Assembly: GCF_019457615.1 (NCBI RefSeq)
Contig: NZ_CP080414.1
Location: forward strand, 3,297,501-3,361,500
Length of the DNA stretch: 64,000 nt
Direction of reading: 5' to 3'
Source: Shewanella zhangzhouensis
GTDB taxonomy: Bacteria; Pseudomonadota; Gammaproteobacteria; Enterobacterales; Shewanellaceae
This document shows, piece by piece, positions 7,222 to 16,095 of this stretch. The notes beneath the pieces are model-generated. The model was not told where the DNA came from, did no database searches, and was given only the letters and a program-made list of their open reading frames with translations. The stretch's first letter is position 1. Each line of letters starts with the position of its first letter. The position numbers were made by a program, and so were the translations under genes.

Positions 7222-8847
7222 ATGAATCAATTGCAGATCAAACACAAGATGCTGCTGGGATTTTTTATTCCTGTGCTGCTGCTAATCATCGTTTGCGGCG
7301 TCTCCATGAACATCATGTCCAAAATAGAAGACGGCGTGCTTCGCATCTACCATGACAGAGTCGTTCCTCTTGAAGATCTCAAACTGATTGGCGATGACTA
7401 TGCCGTATTTGTCATTGATGCCATCAACAAAGCCAATGCCGGTGGCTTTTCCGCTGAAGAAGCCAGACACGGTTTAATCGAAGCCAACAAGAACATTGCC
7501 AACCGCTGGGACAAGTACATGGCGACAGAGCTGACTTCTGACTAACAAAAGCTGGCCCAACAGGCACAGCAACTGTTTGCTCCAGCCAATCGGCAAATTC
7601 AACTTCTCCTGGACAAACTCGCGGGCAAATCAGGCAGCGTCATTGGTCAATTCAGTGGCGACATCATGCCCCTTTACGAAGTCATCGATCCCATCAGCGG
7701 TAAAATTGCCGAGCTTGTCGCGCTGCAAATTCACATTGCCGACATGGAGCGTGAGCAGGTAGAGACGCTGCACTCCAGCTCGCTGAAATGGTTTATCAGT
7801 CTTGCCGCCTTTGCCATCGTCATCACCAGCTTTTTCGGTTTTTGGGTTAATCGGGGAGTCATGGCCCCCGTAACCGAAATACGCCAAAAACTCATGATAA
7901 TGAGGGATAAATCCGATATGACGGTCAGCTTTACCGTTTTCCGTGATGATGAACTGGGCCAAATATCCAAAGACTTGAACGGCGTGGTAAACCACCTCAG
8001 GGGTATTTTGAAGAGTATTGCCGAGGCCGCATCGACGCTCGGGGACTCTGCTGATGAATTGAATGAGTTTACCCGCCAAGCCAATGATCGCATGTTCAAG
8101 CAGCAATCGGAGACTGAGCAAACCGCCACCGCCATGAATGAAATGACAGCCGCAGTGGCGGAAGTTGCGCAAAGCAGCAATTCAGCCGCAGAATCCGCCA
8201 GAAATGCCGATGAAAGTGCCGCCAAGGGCAACAGCATAGTGCAGCAGTCCATCAGCAGCATGTCGGTGCTCGCGTCACAAATTCAGGGAACGGCTGCCGT
8301 GATAGGCGAACTTGCCACCGAGAGCCAAAACATAGGACGAGTGCTGGATGTGATTAAGAGCATTGCCGAACAGACCAACCTGCTGGCCTTGAACGCCGCT
8401 ATCGAAGCAGCAAGAGCGGGTGAGCAAGGACGCGGATTTGCCGTGGTGGCCGATGAAGTTAGAACCCTGGCTCAGCGCACAAGCGAATCGACCCGGGAAA
8501 TTGAGTCCATGATTGAATCCTTACAGCAAGGGGTCAAAAGCGCAGTATCCTCCATGGAACAAGGCATTGCCCAGGTAGACAATGCCAACCAAAGCACCAA
8601 CGCCGCTGGCAGCGCACTGCAGGACATAGTGACGAGTGTTGACAGCATAACCCAACTCAACACCCATATAGCCACCGCCGCCGACGAACAAAGTTGCGTC
8701 GCTGAAAGCATCAATCAGAGCATCATCGCCATCAGTGATATAGCCCAGGAATCGACTCAGGCCGCAAACGATTTAAGCGAGGCAGTTAATCAACTGGCAC
8801 AGCTGGCAGGACACATGCGAGCCCAGGTGGGGACTTTTGTGCTTTAG
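7222..8847 (+). pseudogene. Methyl-accepting chemotaxis protein interrupted by one in-frame stop
   Basis: This would be a 541-codon transmembrane chemoreceptor. Reading from the ATG at 7222, codon 108 (7543-7545) is TAA. The same frame then continues open to 8847 with no frameshift. The N-terminal part has TM1 at about 11-31 and a four-helix-bundle-type ligand domain, cut within ATELTSD-stop-QKLAQQAQQ. TM2 lies at about 188-212. A HAMP domain follows, then a complete signalling domain with the hairpin tip EQTNLLALNAAIEAARAGEQGRGFAVVADEVR. One base change, such as GAA to TAA, would explain the stop. The downstream ATG at 7666 has no convincing ribosome site and would lack TM1. Unless the stop is read through or is a sequence error, no working receptor is made. 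Confidence 0.85.
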
Positions 8848-8932
8848 GTGACTTTTGTGCTTGAGGCCTCTTGTCAAGGCATGTGAAAAAGGTCCGGGCA
8901 AGAAAAAAGTAAAAGGGACCTGCGGCCGAAGT

Positions 8933-8962
8933 AGACGGTGTGTAGCTGAAATACACCGTCTT
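8933..8962. terminator. Possible weak terminator hairpin between convergent signalling genes
   Basis: A 9-bp inverted repeat (AGACGGTGT with ACACCGTCT) encloses an 11-nt loop. The downstream sequence is only modestly T-rich. It lies between the broken chemoreceptor gene and the convergent GGDEF gene. Confidence 0.35.
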
Positions 8963-9035
8963 ATATCATAACCAAACCGCAACCCGGTTGCCGTTACTGA
9001 GGCGTCTCACAACGCCTCCCCCTTGTAGATTTGTT

Positions 9036-10610
9036 TTACCCTACCGTTTTCATCAATCTGGCTGCCTGCATAAAGCGGACACACACTCGGTTGCGACCCT
9101 CTGATTTGGCCAGGTACAGCTGCTTGTCCGCCATGACCAACATATCCTGCCAGGATGTATTGGCAAACTGGGGATCGTAGTGCTCAAAGAGAACACCACC
9201 AACACTGATAGTAATGTAACCAAATTGGCCGGATGGATGGGTAATGGCAAGCTCTCTCACCCTGTGCAGCATCCGCTCTGCCAAACGTTCCATTTGCAGG
9301 GTATCGTCGCCATGAACCACGACACAAAACTCTTCACCACCAAAGCGGGTGACCAGCTCTCCCCTGCGCCGACATTCAATCAGTAGTGTCTGGGCGACCG
9401 AGAGCAAGGCTTTATCACCCGCTGTGTGGCCCTGTGTATCGTTATATTGTTTAAACTCGTCCACATCAACCATCAGAAATCCAAGAGCCCCCTTACCATC
9501 CAACCACTCCTGATGGGCCCTGGCGGCAAACGCCTCCAAACCCCGACGATTGGCAATGCCGGTCAGCGGGTCTTTGAAGGATAGCGATTCCAGATAGTTT
9601 TGATGCCGCTCCAGCATTTCTGCCAACTGGTTAAATGAGCCAGTCAGCCTGTGCAGCTCATCGATAAAAAAGGATTGGTTAATTTTGGTGAGTCGACCCC
9701 GGGTCGTCATTTTCACCAGCACCCGATTGATATTACCAAGGGGAGTCAATACAAACAGCGAGAGAGGCACTGAGCCCAGCAGCACTACCACCATAAAAGT
9801 GGCAAAAATCAACATGGATTCACGGGAAATAAACGAGGGGATTTCACTCTTGTGATGCTGAACTGTCATCACCAGCGCAGGCGCGCCAAACACATCCTTC
9901 ACCAGCCATTGATGACTTTGAGCTACCTCATCGAGGTGTATGGGATCTTCCAGAATGGGCAAGCGTCCATGAAGCCTGGGATTAGCAAGAGACAGACTGG
10001 ACTCAACCAGAGTCAATTGCTTGAGCATATCCGTGAGTGAGACATCTATCAGGCGAACAACCATAAAACTGCCAATTACTTCACCATGGCCATTGCTTGG
10101 CAACACATTGCTGTTACTGAAAAACATCACCTTACTTCCGTAACGGATTAGCCCCCGACGAGTACTGGCGACCTCAGCACTCACAGCTTTAGTATCGGGC
10201 AATACAGGACCAATCCAGGTCGCCTGCGACTCAAGGCTATCCGGCAGCAGCCCCGGCACCCCCTGATATCCCCATACCAGTTTTCCGCTGGTATCAAATA
10301 AAAAGGCGCCATCCATACCAGCGGCAACGAAGGCATCATCATAAAGATTGGATTCGATAAACTCAGGTTCGGGAGATTGGAGAAAGGCCACCATCTCATC
10401 CCAAACACCGTAATCATGGCTAAAGGTGGACAGAGGCTGGCTGAAAAAATTCATGCCCGCTTTAAGGGCTTTTACCTCCATCAACTGCTGATCCCGCACC
10501 TCACTCATCAATCCCGGGCGAATAAAAAGGCCGTGGATCAGAAACGATGTTACAAAGGCGGCCAATGTAACCAAGGTGCCGAGCAACATATTGAAATGAT
10601 TGAGCCGCAT
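9036..10610 (-). CDS. Membrane diguanylate cyclase with CHASE4-like sensor, HAMP and GGDEF domains
   Basis: The 524-residue product probably makes cyclic di-GMP at the inner membrane. The start MRLNHFNMLLGTLV at 10610 is preferred over an upstream in-frame one because it puts TM1 directly at the N-terminus. The periplasmic sensor (HDYGVWDEMVAFLQSP ... DGAFLFDTSGKLVWGY) resembles CHASE4. TM2 lies around 250-272 and is followed by a HAMP-like stretch. The GGDEF domain has the active-site motif GGEEF at 424-428. The inhibitory I-site position reads RRGE where RxxD is usual, so product inhibition may be weakened. No EAL domain is present. The ligand is unknown. Confidence 0.85.
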   Translation of the reverse strand: MRLNHFNMLLGTLVTLAAFVTSFLIHGLFIRPGLMSEVRDQQLMEVKALKAGMNFFSQPLSTFSHDYGVWDEMVAFLQSPEPEFIESNLYDDAFVAAGMDGAFLFDTSGKLVWGYQGVPGLLPDSLESQATWIGPVLPDTKAVSAEVASTRRGLIRYGSKVMFFSNSNVLPSNGHGEVIGSFMVVRLIDVSLTDMLKQLTLVESSLSLANPRLHGRLPILEDPIHLDEVAQSHQWLVKDVFGAPALVMTVQHHKSEIPSFISRESMLIFATFMVVVLLGSVPLSLFVLTPLGNINRVLVKMTTRGRLTKINQSFFIDELHRLTGSFNQLAEMLERHQNYLESLSFKDPLTGIANRRGLEAFAARAHQEWLDGKGALGFLMVDVDEFKQYNDTQGHTAGDKALLSVAQTLLIECRRRGELVTRFGGEEFCVVVHGDDTLQMERLAERMLHRVRELAITHPSGQFGYITISVGGVLFEHYDPQFANTSWQDMLVMADKQLYLAKSEGRNRVCVRFMQAARLMKTVG

Positions 10611-10667
10611 ACAAATATCCCCGGATGAAGCTTCATTTAAGCTTAGCCCCGCACCTGGCATTTGTCC

Positions 10668-10692
10668 GAAAAAAAACCGCCTTTCGGCGGCT
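10668..10692 (-). terminator. Terminator downstream of the truncated chemoreceptor gene
   Basis: On the minus strand, GCCGCC-GAAA-GGCGGT is followed by eight T residues. This is a standard tetraloop terminator. Confidence 0.9.
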
Positions 10693-10710
10693 TTCTCACA
10701 GCGTTATTAC

Positions 10711-11811
10711 TCAACTCACACGGAACTGGCTAACTGCACTCTGTAAATACTCGGCCCGCTCCCGCACATCGTCAGACGCTTTGGCGTTCGCCATAGCCGC
10801 ATGGGAGGACTCTTCGGCGATGTCCCTGATAACTACTACGTTTTTATTCACCTCTGCCGCCACCGAACTTTGCTCTTCGATAGCCGCGGCTATCTGGGTA
10901 CTCATGTCCATAATGTTGGTCACATCCTGGTTTATCTGCGCCAACATGGTACCGGCACTGGCTGCCTGCTCAGCGCTTTCTCCGCCCTGGCGCTGACTGG
11001 CCTCCATCAATTGCACAATGGAGCGGGTGCGGCTTTGCAGGGTTTGGATGATACCGGCGATTTCCTCGGTCGCCTGCTCAGCCTGGTCTATCACGGTTCT
11101 GAGTGCGCCCATCTTGCCGTCCTCTTTACCCAGACCAAATTCCTTTTCCTTGTTAAACAAGGCTTCGAAATTAACCTGGTAATCCGTCATCAGACGACGG
11201 ATTTCATCGGCAACATCCGGACTTAAATCGGAACCATCAAGGGTGCTGTCAAAGCTGCGCAGCGTTTGCTGAAACTTCTCCAGATAACTGGCGTCACGGC
11301 GCAACATAAAATCTTTTTCATTGCGCCGCAGTTGCAGCATCTGTACTGCCAGCTCTGGCTTATTGTGTTCTTTCAGTAAGGTTTCCACATTGTGTACCGC
11401 CTCTCTGAGCTGGCCATACAAGCCCGACTTGGGGGTCAAGCCAATCTGCTGCTGAAGCGTTACCACCTCGGAAAACAGTGTCAGGTATTGACCCAACAAA
11501 CTCTCAAACCGATTTAAAGGCGCCAGAGGCATATCATATTCTTCAAAGACTTGACTGATAGTGCTCAGCTTGTTTTTCAGCTCTGCTGCGTGCTGGGCGT
11601 GTCCCTGTACATACGCCATATCACTGCGGGTTAAAAAATCTTTCTCATCCTTGCGAAGCTCAAGCATATCCCTTTCCAGCTCAACAACCGTTTGAGCGGC
11701 CAACGCCAACTCAACCTGAGTTTTGCCGGAATACAGCTGCAAACCGAACATCGCCACCAGGGCACCGATCGACAACGCTGCGCTCAGCATTAATTTTTGA
11801 CGAATGAGCAT
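10711..11811 (-). CDS. Internally deleted chemoreceptor: HBM sensor fused to the end of an MCP signalling domain
   Basis: The product is 366 residues. TM1 is at about 7-27. It is followed by a helical bimodular (HBM) sensor domain with the two diagnostic repeats LRKDEKDFL (52-60) and LRRNEKDFM (161-169). Normally TM2, a HAMP domain and the whole descending half of the signalling coiled coil come next. Here the sequence passes directly at about residues 240-249 from the end of the sensor (KMGALRTVID) into the ascending helix (QATEEIAGIIQTLQ). The TM2, HAMP and hairpin-tip sequence (NLLALNAAIEAARAG) are all absent. The frame is preserved. The remaining C-terminal helix would sit in the periplasm, so signalling is unlikely. 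A good terminator follows. It may be a decaying gene or a dominant-negative fragment. Confidence 0.85.
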   Translation of the reverse strand: MLIRQKLMLSAALSIGALVAMFGLQLYSGKTQVELALAAQTVVELERDMLELRKDEKDFLTRSDMAYVQGHAQHAAELKNKLSTISQVFEEYDMPLAPLNRFESLLGQYLTLFSEVVTLQQQIGLTPKSGLYGQLREAVHNVETLLKEHNKPELAVQMLQLRRNEKDFMLRRDASYLEKFQQTLRSFDSTLDGSDLSPDVADEIRRLMTDYQVNFEALFNKEKEFGLGKEDGKMGALRTVIDQAEQATEEIAGIIQTLQSRTRSIVQLMEASQRQGGESAEQAASAGTMLAQINQDVTNIMDMSTQIAAAIEEQSSVAAEVNKNVVVIRDIAEESSHAAMANAKASDDVRERAEYLQSAVSQFRVS

Positions 11812-12021
11812 GTTACTTTCCCCATGTAGCGATCTTTAATAACTGTAGCCCCCTTGGCGTCTATTTGGTAACTGCACCTTAAGGGTCACAAAAGAGTCAC
11901 ACGTCGATTATTCTTCTGATTGAAGACATCCTTATGAGTATTGGCTGCAAATGCTAAAAACTCCATGAGTTTTAATCACTTTTTAACAGCCCTCACCAGA
12001 ATCCGGATCAGTCTCAATGAG

Positions 12022-12051
12022 TTTACTTGCCCCCATAAAACTGCATACAAT
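12022..12051 (+). promoter_or_regulatory. Candidate promoter of the ornithine cyclodeaminase-family gene
   Basis: The sequence shows TTTACT (12022-12027), an 18-bp spacer and TACAAT (12046-12051), 30 bp before the chosen ATG. The match is plausible but unverified. Confidence 0.35.
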
Positions 12052-12081
12052 ATCCCATTATTTAACTTTATCTGGATCAGT

Positions 12082-13035
12082 ATGAAAATCATCGATGGCA
12101 ACCAAGTGCAACAAAAGTTGACGTTTCCAACCCTTGTCGCAGCGCTAAAGCAACAACTGTGCCGCCCATTCACCATGCCCCAGCGCCAGGTGTACGCGCT
12201 GTCGGACACTGCCGACAATCAGCACGCCTTTGCCCTGTTGCCAGCCTGGGATGAAGAAAGCATTGCGGTAAAAGCCTTTACCTACTTACCTGACAATCCA
12301 GTTAAAAACCCTGGGTGTGAGAGCCTGTACTCGCAAATATTGCTATTCGACAGAGCAACAGGCGTACCACAGGCCTTGATTGACGGCACCAGTGTCACCT
12401 ATTGGCGCACTGCTGCCATCTCCGCGCTGGCAGCAAGCTTCCTCGCCCGCGAAGACAGTAGAAAACTGTTGCTGTGCGCCACAGGCAATCTGGCTACCTA
12501 TATGGCACTGGCCCACGCCAGCGTACGTCCCATCACGGAAATCCGCGTATGGGGGAGAAACCCGCAAAAGGTCGCCACGACCATTGCCGCTATCAGGGCG
12601 CAGCGCGCCGATATTGAGGTAACGGCCGCAGATGCGCTGCAAGTAGATGTGCCCTGGGCCGACATCATCAGCTGCGCCACCGGATCCCCGACCCCACTCT
12701 TTCCCGGAGAATGGGTCACGCCCGGCACCCACACTGACTTTGTCGGCAATCACCACAAAGACTGTCGCGAATGCGATACCCACCTCATCGCCAACGCCCA
12801 CGTCTATGTCGATTCACGGCTCAACGTCTTTAATGAAGCCGGTGAGCTCTTGATACCTGTGTCAGAGGGACGCTTTTCGCTGGATGAGGTGAAAGCTGAG
12901 CTGTCAGAACTCTGTCAGGGCTCAGTGCAGGGACGCTTGAGCGACACCGACATCACGCTGTTCAAGAGTGTGGGCTCTGCATTGGCCGACCTGGCCGGTG
13001 CAAGACTGGTTTTCAAGGTGCTTCAGGAACAATGA
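12082..13035 (+). CDS. Ornithine cyclodeaminase / mu-crystallin family protein (possible pyrroline-2-carboxylate reductase)
   Basis: The 317-residue cytoplasmic protein starts MKIIDGNQVQQKLTFPTLV. A longer frame to 11941 lacks similarity to the family. The Rossmann core is visible as LLLCATGNLATYMALAHASVRPITEIRVWGRNPQKV. The conserved block SVTYWRTAAISALAASFLAR supplies the arginine expected to bind the substrate carboxylate. The usual GxGxxA nucleotide motif reads ATGNLA. Members with this architecture include ornithine cyclodeaminase, alanine dehydrogenase and delta-1-pyrroline-2-carboxylate reductase. The last is the commonest in marine gammaproteobacteria, but the substrate cannot be read from sequence. 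There is no obvious operon partner. Confidence 0.8.
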   Translation: MKIIDGNQVQQKLTFPTLVAALKQQLCRPFTMPQRQVYALSDTADNQHAFALLPAWDEESIAVKAFTYLPDNPVKNPGCESLYSQILLFDRATGVPQALIDGTSVTYWRTAAISALAASFLAREDSRKLLLCATGNLATYMALAHASVRPITEIRVWGRNPQKVATTIAAIRAQRADIEVTAADALQVDVPWADIISCATGSPTPLFPGEWVTPGTHTDFVGNHHKDCRECDTHLIANAHVYVDSRLNVFNEAGELLIPVSEGRFSLDEVKAELSELCQGSVQGRLSDTDITLFKSVGSALADLAGARLVFKVLQEQ

Positions 13036-13042
13036 GTTACAA

Positions 13043-13066
13043 GGGATGCAAAAAATCTTGCATCCC
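13043..13066 (+). terminator. Hairpin after the cyclodeaminase-family gene
   Basis: A perfect 8-bp stem (GGGATGCA with TGCATCCC) begins 8 nt after the stop codon. There is no T run after it, so it may be a weak or Rho-assisted terminator or a 3'-end stabiliser. Confidence 0.45.
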
Positions 13067-13117
13067 CACTAAACCTTTCTATCTTGGACATCTGTCTTAT
13101 TAAGCATACAAGGACCG

Positions 13118-13681
13118 ATGGAACCCAAGGTGCTCCCAATACCACAGCAGGCCAAGTTGCAATCACAAGACGTGAATGATGTCAGCCTGGCGCAACAAGC
13201 GGCACAGGGCGATAAAAGCGCCTTTGAAGCCCTGTACCAGCGCCACCATAAACGGATCTATGCGCTGGCGCTGCGTCTTGGCGGCGAACCGAGTCTTGCC
13301 GATGAAATATTGCAGGAAAGTTTTGTTCGCCTGTGGCACAAGCTGCCGCAGTTTCGTGGTGAGAGCCAATTTGGCACCTGGTTTTACTCGTTGGCCCTTA
13401 ATCAGGCACTAAGCACCCTCAAGCAACATCGCAGCTTTTGGGCCCGAATAGTGCCCGACTGGCAAATACAGGATGCACCAGAGCACTGCCAACATGACGA
13501 TGGTCTGCTGCTCGACCGCCTGATAGTCAGGCTGCCGGAGCGTGCCCGGCTGGTGTTTGTGCTATTTGCCGTGGAAGGTTTTTCCCACGAGGAAGTGGCC
13601 AGTCTGCTCGGTATATCCACCGGCACCAGCAAGGCTCATTACCACAGGGCGCGGGAACTGATGAAGGAGATGCTGTCATGA
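13118..13681 (+). CDS. ECF-type RNA polymerase sigma factor
   Basis: The 187-residue alternative sigma factor has region 2 at about 35-100 (AFEALYQRHHKRIYALALRLGGEPSLADEILQESFVRLW). Region 4 lies at about 130-183 (LPERARLVFVLFAVEGFSHEEVASLLGISTGTSKAHYHRARELM), with a clear helix-turn-helix. The ribosome site AAGGA lies just before the ATG. Its stop overlaps the next start by 4 bp (ATGA), and that gene overlaps the third in the same way, giving a tight three-gene operon. By analogy with ECF operons, gene 2 would restrain it and gene 3 would be a target or sensor. The inducing signal is unknown. Confidence 0.93.
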   Translation: MEPKVLPIPQQAKLQSQDVNDVSLAQQAAQGDKSAFEALYQRHHKRIYALALRLGGEPSLADEILQESFVRLWHKLPQFRGESQFGTWFYSLALNQALSTLKQHRSFWARIVPDWQIQDAPEHCQHDDGLLLDRLIVRLPERARLVFVLFAVEGFSHEEVASLLGISTGTSKAHYHRARELMKEMLS

Positions 13682-14217
13682 CCAGTACAGCCGACGAACG
13701 CCTCGATAAACTCATTGCCAATGCCCCCAAAGAGCTGACGCCGCCCGACGCCAACTGGGCCACCATTGCCGCAAGGCTCGACCGCCCACAGCCAACAACG
13801 GCAGGGGAAGACCGAAACGAAAATCGGCCGCGAAGACTGCCCTGGTACGTACCAACTGCCGTGGCTGCGGCACTGCTGCTGGCTTTGGTACCGCAGCTAC
13901 CCACTGACAATCCGCCCGAGGCGGATAACAGCCTGTTGCCGCTAATAGAAAGTATCGAGCTCGCCCACCGTCAGGAAGTGGCCTCACTTGCTGAATCATC
14001 CAGCAACGCCTGGCTGCGGGTGGGATATCAAGAGCCGGTGGAAGCGGGCTTGAAAGAGCTGCGGGAAGCCGCGCGGCTTATTTTGAGCTCGCTCAAGGCT
14101 AACCCACAGGATAAGCAACTTTGGCAGCTCTGGCTCTGGGTCCAGCGCCGCGAAATTGAACTTTTAACCCAGGGTCAAAGGCTGCCAGCCGGCGCCACAC
14201 AAGGAGACACCCTATGA
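13678..14217 (+). CDS. Putative membrane anti-sigma factor
   Basis: This 179-residue protein is predicted to have one transmembrane segment at about 59-73 (WYVPTAVAAALLLALVPQL). An N-terminal cytoplasmic part of about 58 residues (DKLIANAPKELTPPDANWATIAARL) precedes it, and a periplasmic C-terminal region follows. It has no recognisable zinc-binding anti-sigma motif. The assignment rests on topology and on the 4-bp translational overlap with the upstream ECF sigma gene. The C-terminal region is rich in Leu, Gln and Arg and helical. It could equally be an unrelated membrane protein of the operon. Confidence 0.6.
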   Translation: MTSTADERLDKLIANAPKELTPPDANWATIAARLDRPQPTTAGEDRNENRPRRLPWYVPTAVAAALLLALVPQLPTDNPPEADNSLLPLIESIELAHRQEVASLAESSSNAWLRVGYQEPVEAGLKELREAARLILSSLKANPQDKQLWQLWLWVQRREIELLTQGQRLPAGATQGDTL

Positions 14218-15143
14218 AAACACTGTACTCACTGTCGCTGCTGTGCCTGCTCGCAAGCCCACTGTTTGCCGCAGAAAAAATTGATAAAAGCCTGGATGTT
14301 GGCGAGCAGGTGGTGTTGGATATCAGGGTTCAGCGCGGCGAAGTGGAAATAAGCCCCTGGGACCAAAATAAAATTCAGGTACAAGGTACGCTCGATGAGC
14401 TCAGCGAAGGCCTGGTTTTTGAAAATCAGGGTGGTCGTATTCTGCTGGAAGACAAGCTGCCAAAAAGCTACCAGGGCAAGAAAAATCAGGGCTCAATACT
14501 GGTTATCAAGGTGCCAGCCAAACTGACCTTAAACGCCGAGGGGGTTTCTGCGGATTATCGGGTCCAGGGGCTGGAAGGCGATTTGGGATTGGGCACAGTC
14601 TCAGGCGACATCAAAGCAAACCGCCTGGGAGGCAAGGTCAGCGTCAATACTGTTTCAGGGGAAGTGGAAACCGCGGATCTCAGTGGCACGGTGAAAATTG
14701 AAACTGTATCGGGCACCGTCAAGGACAATAACTCCACCAGCGATGACGCCAGCTACAAATCTGTCAGCGGTGATATTCGGCTCAATAACCAGACAAAAAA
14801 AGTGCGTATCGAGCAGGTATCCGGTGATACCGAAGCGACGCTGCCAAACGCCCATGGCGTGCAATATAACGCCGTGAGTGGTGATGCCGAACTCACGCTT
14901 AAAGGCGATGTAAAAGTGTCGGGTGAATCGGTCAGCGGTGATGTGTCGGTCAAACTGCTTGGCGATGCCGATGCCCGGGTGGCCATCAACGGAGGCCCAA
15001 GCGGCAAAATTCATAACGGCCTGACCAACCAAGCCCCTGAAAAGCCAAAATACGGCCCCGGCAGCAGTCTGAATATGGTGCTCGGCAGCGGCAAGGGCGT
15101 GATTGAGCTCTCAACCCTCAGCGGCAAGTTAACAGTGGAATAA
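14214..15143 (+). CDS. Secreted DUF4097-type beta-repeat protein
   Basis: The product is 309 residues with a signal peptide (MKTLYSLSLLCLLASPLFA). The mature part is a run of short beta repeats centred on VSGD/VSGE (TVSGDIKANRLGG, TVSGEVETADLSG, SVSGDIRLNNQ, QVSGDTEATLP, AVSGDAELTLKG, SVSGDVSVKLLG). This is typical of the DUF4097 putative adhesin fold, a right-handed beta-solenoid. It is translationally coupled to the putative anti-sigma gene. DUF4097 proteins often sit with ECF sigma factors or LiaF-like membrane-stress systems, so a role in envelope sensing is plausible. Its stop lies 1 bp from the convergent LysR stop, with no terminator between them. Confidence 0.8.
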   Translation: MKTLYSLSLLCLLASPLFAAEKIDKSLDVGEQVVLDIRVQRGEVEISPWDQNKIQVQGTLDELSEGLVFENQGGRILLEDKLPKSYQGKKNQGSILVIKVPAKLTLNAEGVSADYRVQGLEGDLGLGTVSGDIKANRLGGKVSVNTVSGEVETADLSGTVKIETVSGTVKDNNSTSDDASYKSVSGDIRLNNQTKKVRIEQVSGDTEATLPNAHGVQYNAVSGDAELTLKGDVKVSGESVSGDVSVKLLGDADARVAINGGPSGKIHNGLTNQAPEKPKYGPGSSLNMVLGSGKGVIELSTLSGKLTVE

Positions 15144-15144
15144 A

Positions 15145-16095
15145 TCAGTGACGTTCGTGGATGAGCGAGGCCTCAAGAGAGTGCACAAAGGCAGCGGCCA
15201 GCTCATCCAGCCCTCTTCTGCGGCAATAAACCACGCTGAAATTGGCTTTGATGACGGGCATATCTATCACAGGCAATATCTGCAGCGAGCCACTTTTCAG
15301 CTCTTCGGTGATCCCCAGTTCAGGCGTCAACGCAATCAAATCGCATGCCGCCAATGACGACTTGATACTGCCAAACTGGTCGAAACGCAGCAGCCCTGCT
15401 TGTTCGCGCAGCTCCTGGCTGAACAGATTGCCAAATAAACCGGCCACATGTTCGGGCAGTTCCCGAGGCACAGCCAAGGGGTAGTCTGCGAGACTGGACA
15501 GGGACAGGGACAGTCCACCCCGTCCCAAATCTGCACTTCCCAATCCCATTCTCGCCAAAAGCGGATGCTGGGGCCTGGCACAAAACACCACTTGGAAAGG
15601 CGGTAGTGGGATGATGCCAAGATCCGGGTCCTGATCCAATCCGGTGATTTGGGTTTCTGCGATGAAGAAGGACAAGCCCCCCAGATGCAAACGCTCCCTG
15701 AGCTTTCTCCATCCATCGATTTTCAGTTCGACATTAACGTTCGGGTATTGGCTGATAAAGCGCCCAACGACAGGCCCCAACATATGTGCCGATGGTATGG
15801 GGCTGGCGCCAATCACCAATTCTCCCCGATTAACTCCCTTCAACGAGCGTATTTCGCGGTTTAGACACTCGAGCTCCACCACGATTTGACTGCCACGGCT
15901 TTGCACCAACTCGCCAAAACGGGTCAACTCCACTCCTCTTGCATGGCGTTCAAGTAATTGAACCCCCAATAACTCTTCCATTCGCTGAATAGAACGGCTC
16001 AAAGAAGGCTGAGCCAGATTTAACTTATTTGCCGCCTGATTGAAGTTTTTGATCTGAGCCAATACCAAAAAATGCCGTAAATGTCGTAGTTCCAT
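15145..16095 (-). CDS. LysR-family transcriptional regulator
   Basis: The protein is 316 residues. An N-terminal winged helix-turn-helix (FNQAANKLNLAQPSLSRSIQRMEELLGVQLLERHARGVELTRFGE) covers about residues 17-62. The effector-binding domain follows (about 90-300). The target is not evident. The gene is divergent from the large protease, but with a 385-bp gap, and it is convergent with the DUF4097 operon. The effector domain preserves the usual family layout (GELVIGASPIPSAHMLGPVVGRF). Confidence 0.9.
   Translation of the reverse strand: MELRHLRHFLVLAQIKNFNQAANKLNLAQPSLSRSIQRMEELLGVQLLERHARGVELTRFGELVQSRGSQIVVELECLNREIRSLKGVNRGELVIGASPIPSAHMLGPVVGRFISQYPNVNVELKIDGWRKLRERLHLGGLSFFIAETQITGLDQDPDLGIIPLPPFQVVFCARPQHPLLARMGLGSADLGRGGLSLSLSSLADYPLAVPRELPEHVAGLFGNLFSQELREQAGLLRFDQFGSIKSSLAACDLIALTPELGITEELKSGSLQILPVIDMPVIKANFSVVYCRRRGLDELAAAFVHSLEASLIHERH

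Noticed and set aside
6781..7225. Short open frames across the tRNA-Leu copies
   Set aside because: They repeat because the tRNA genes repeat; none has an independent start context.
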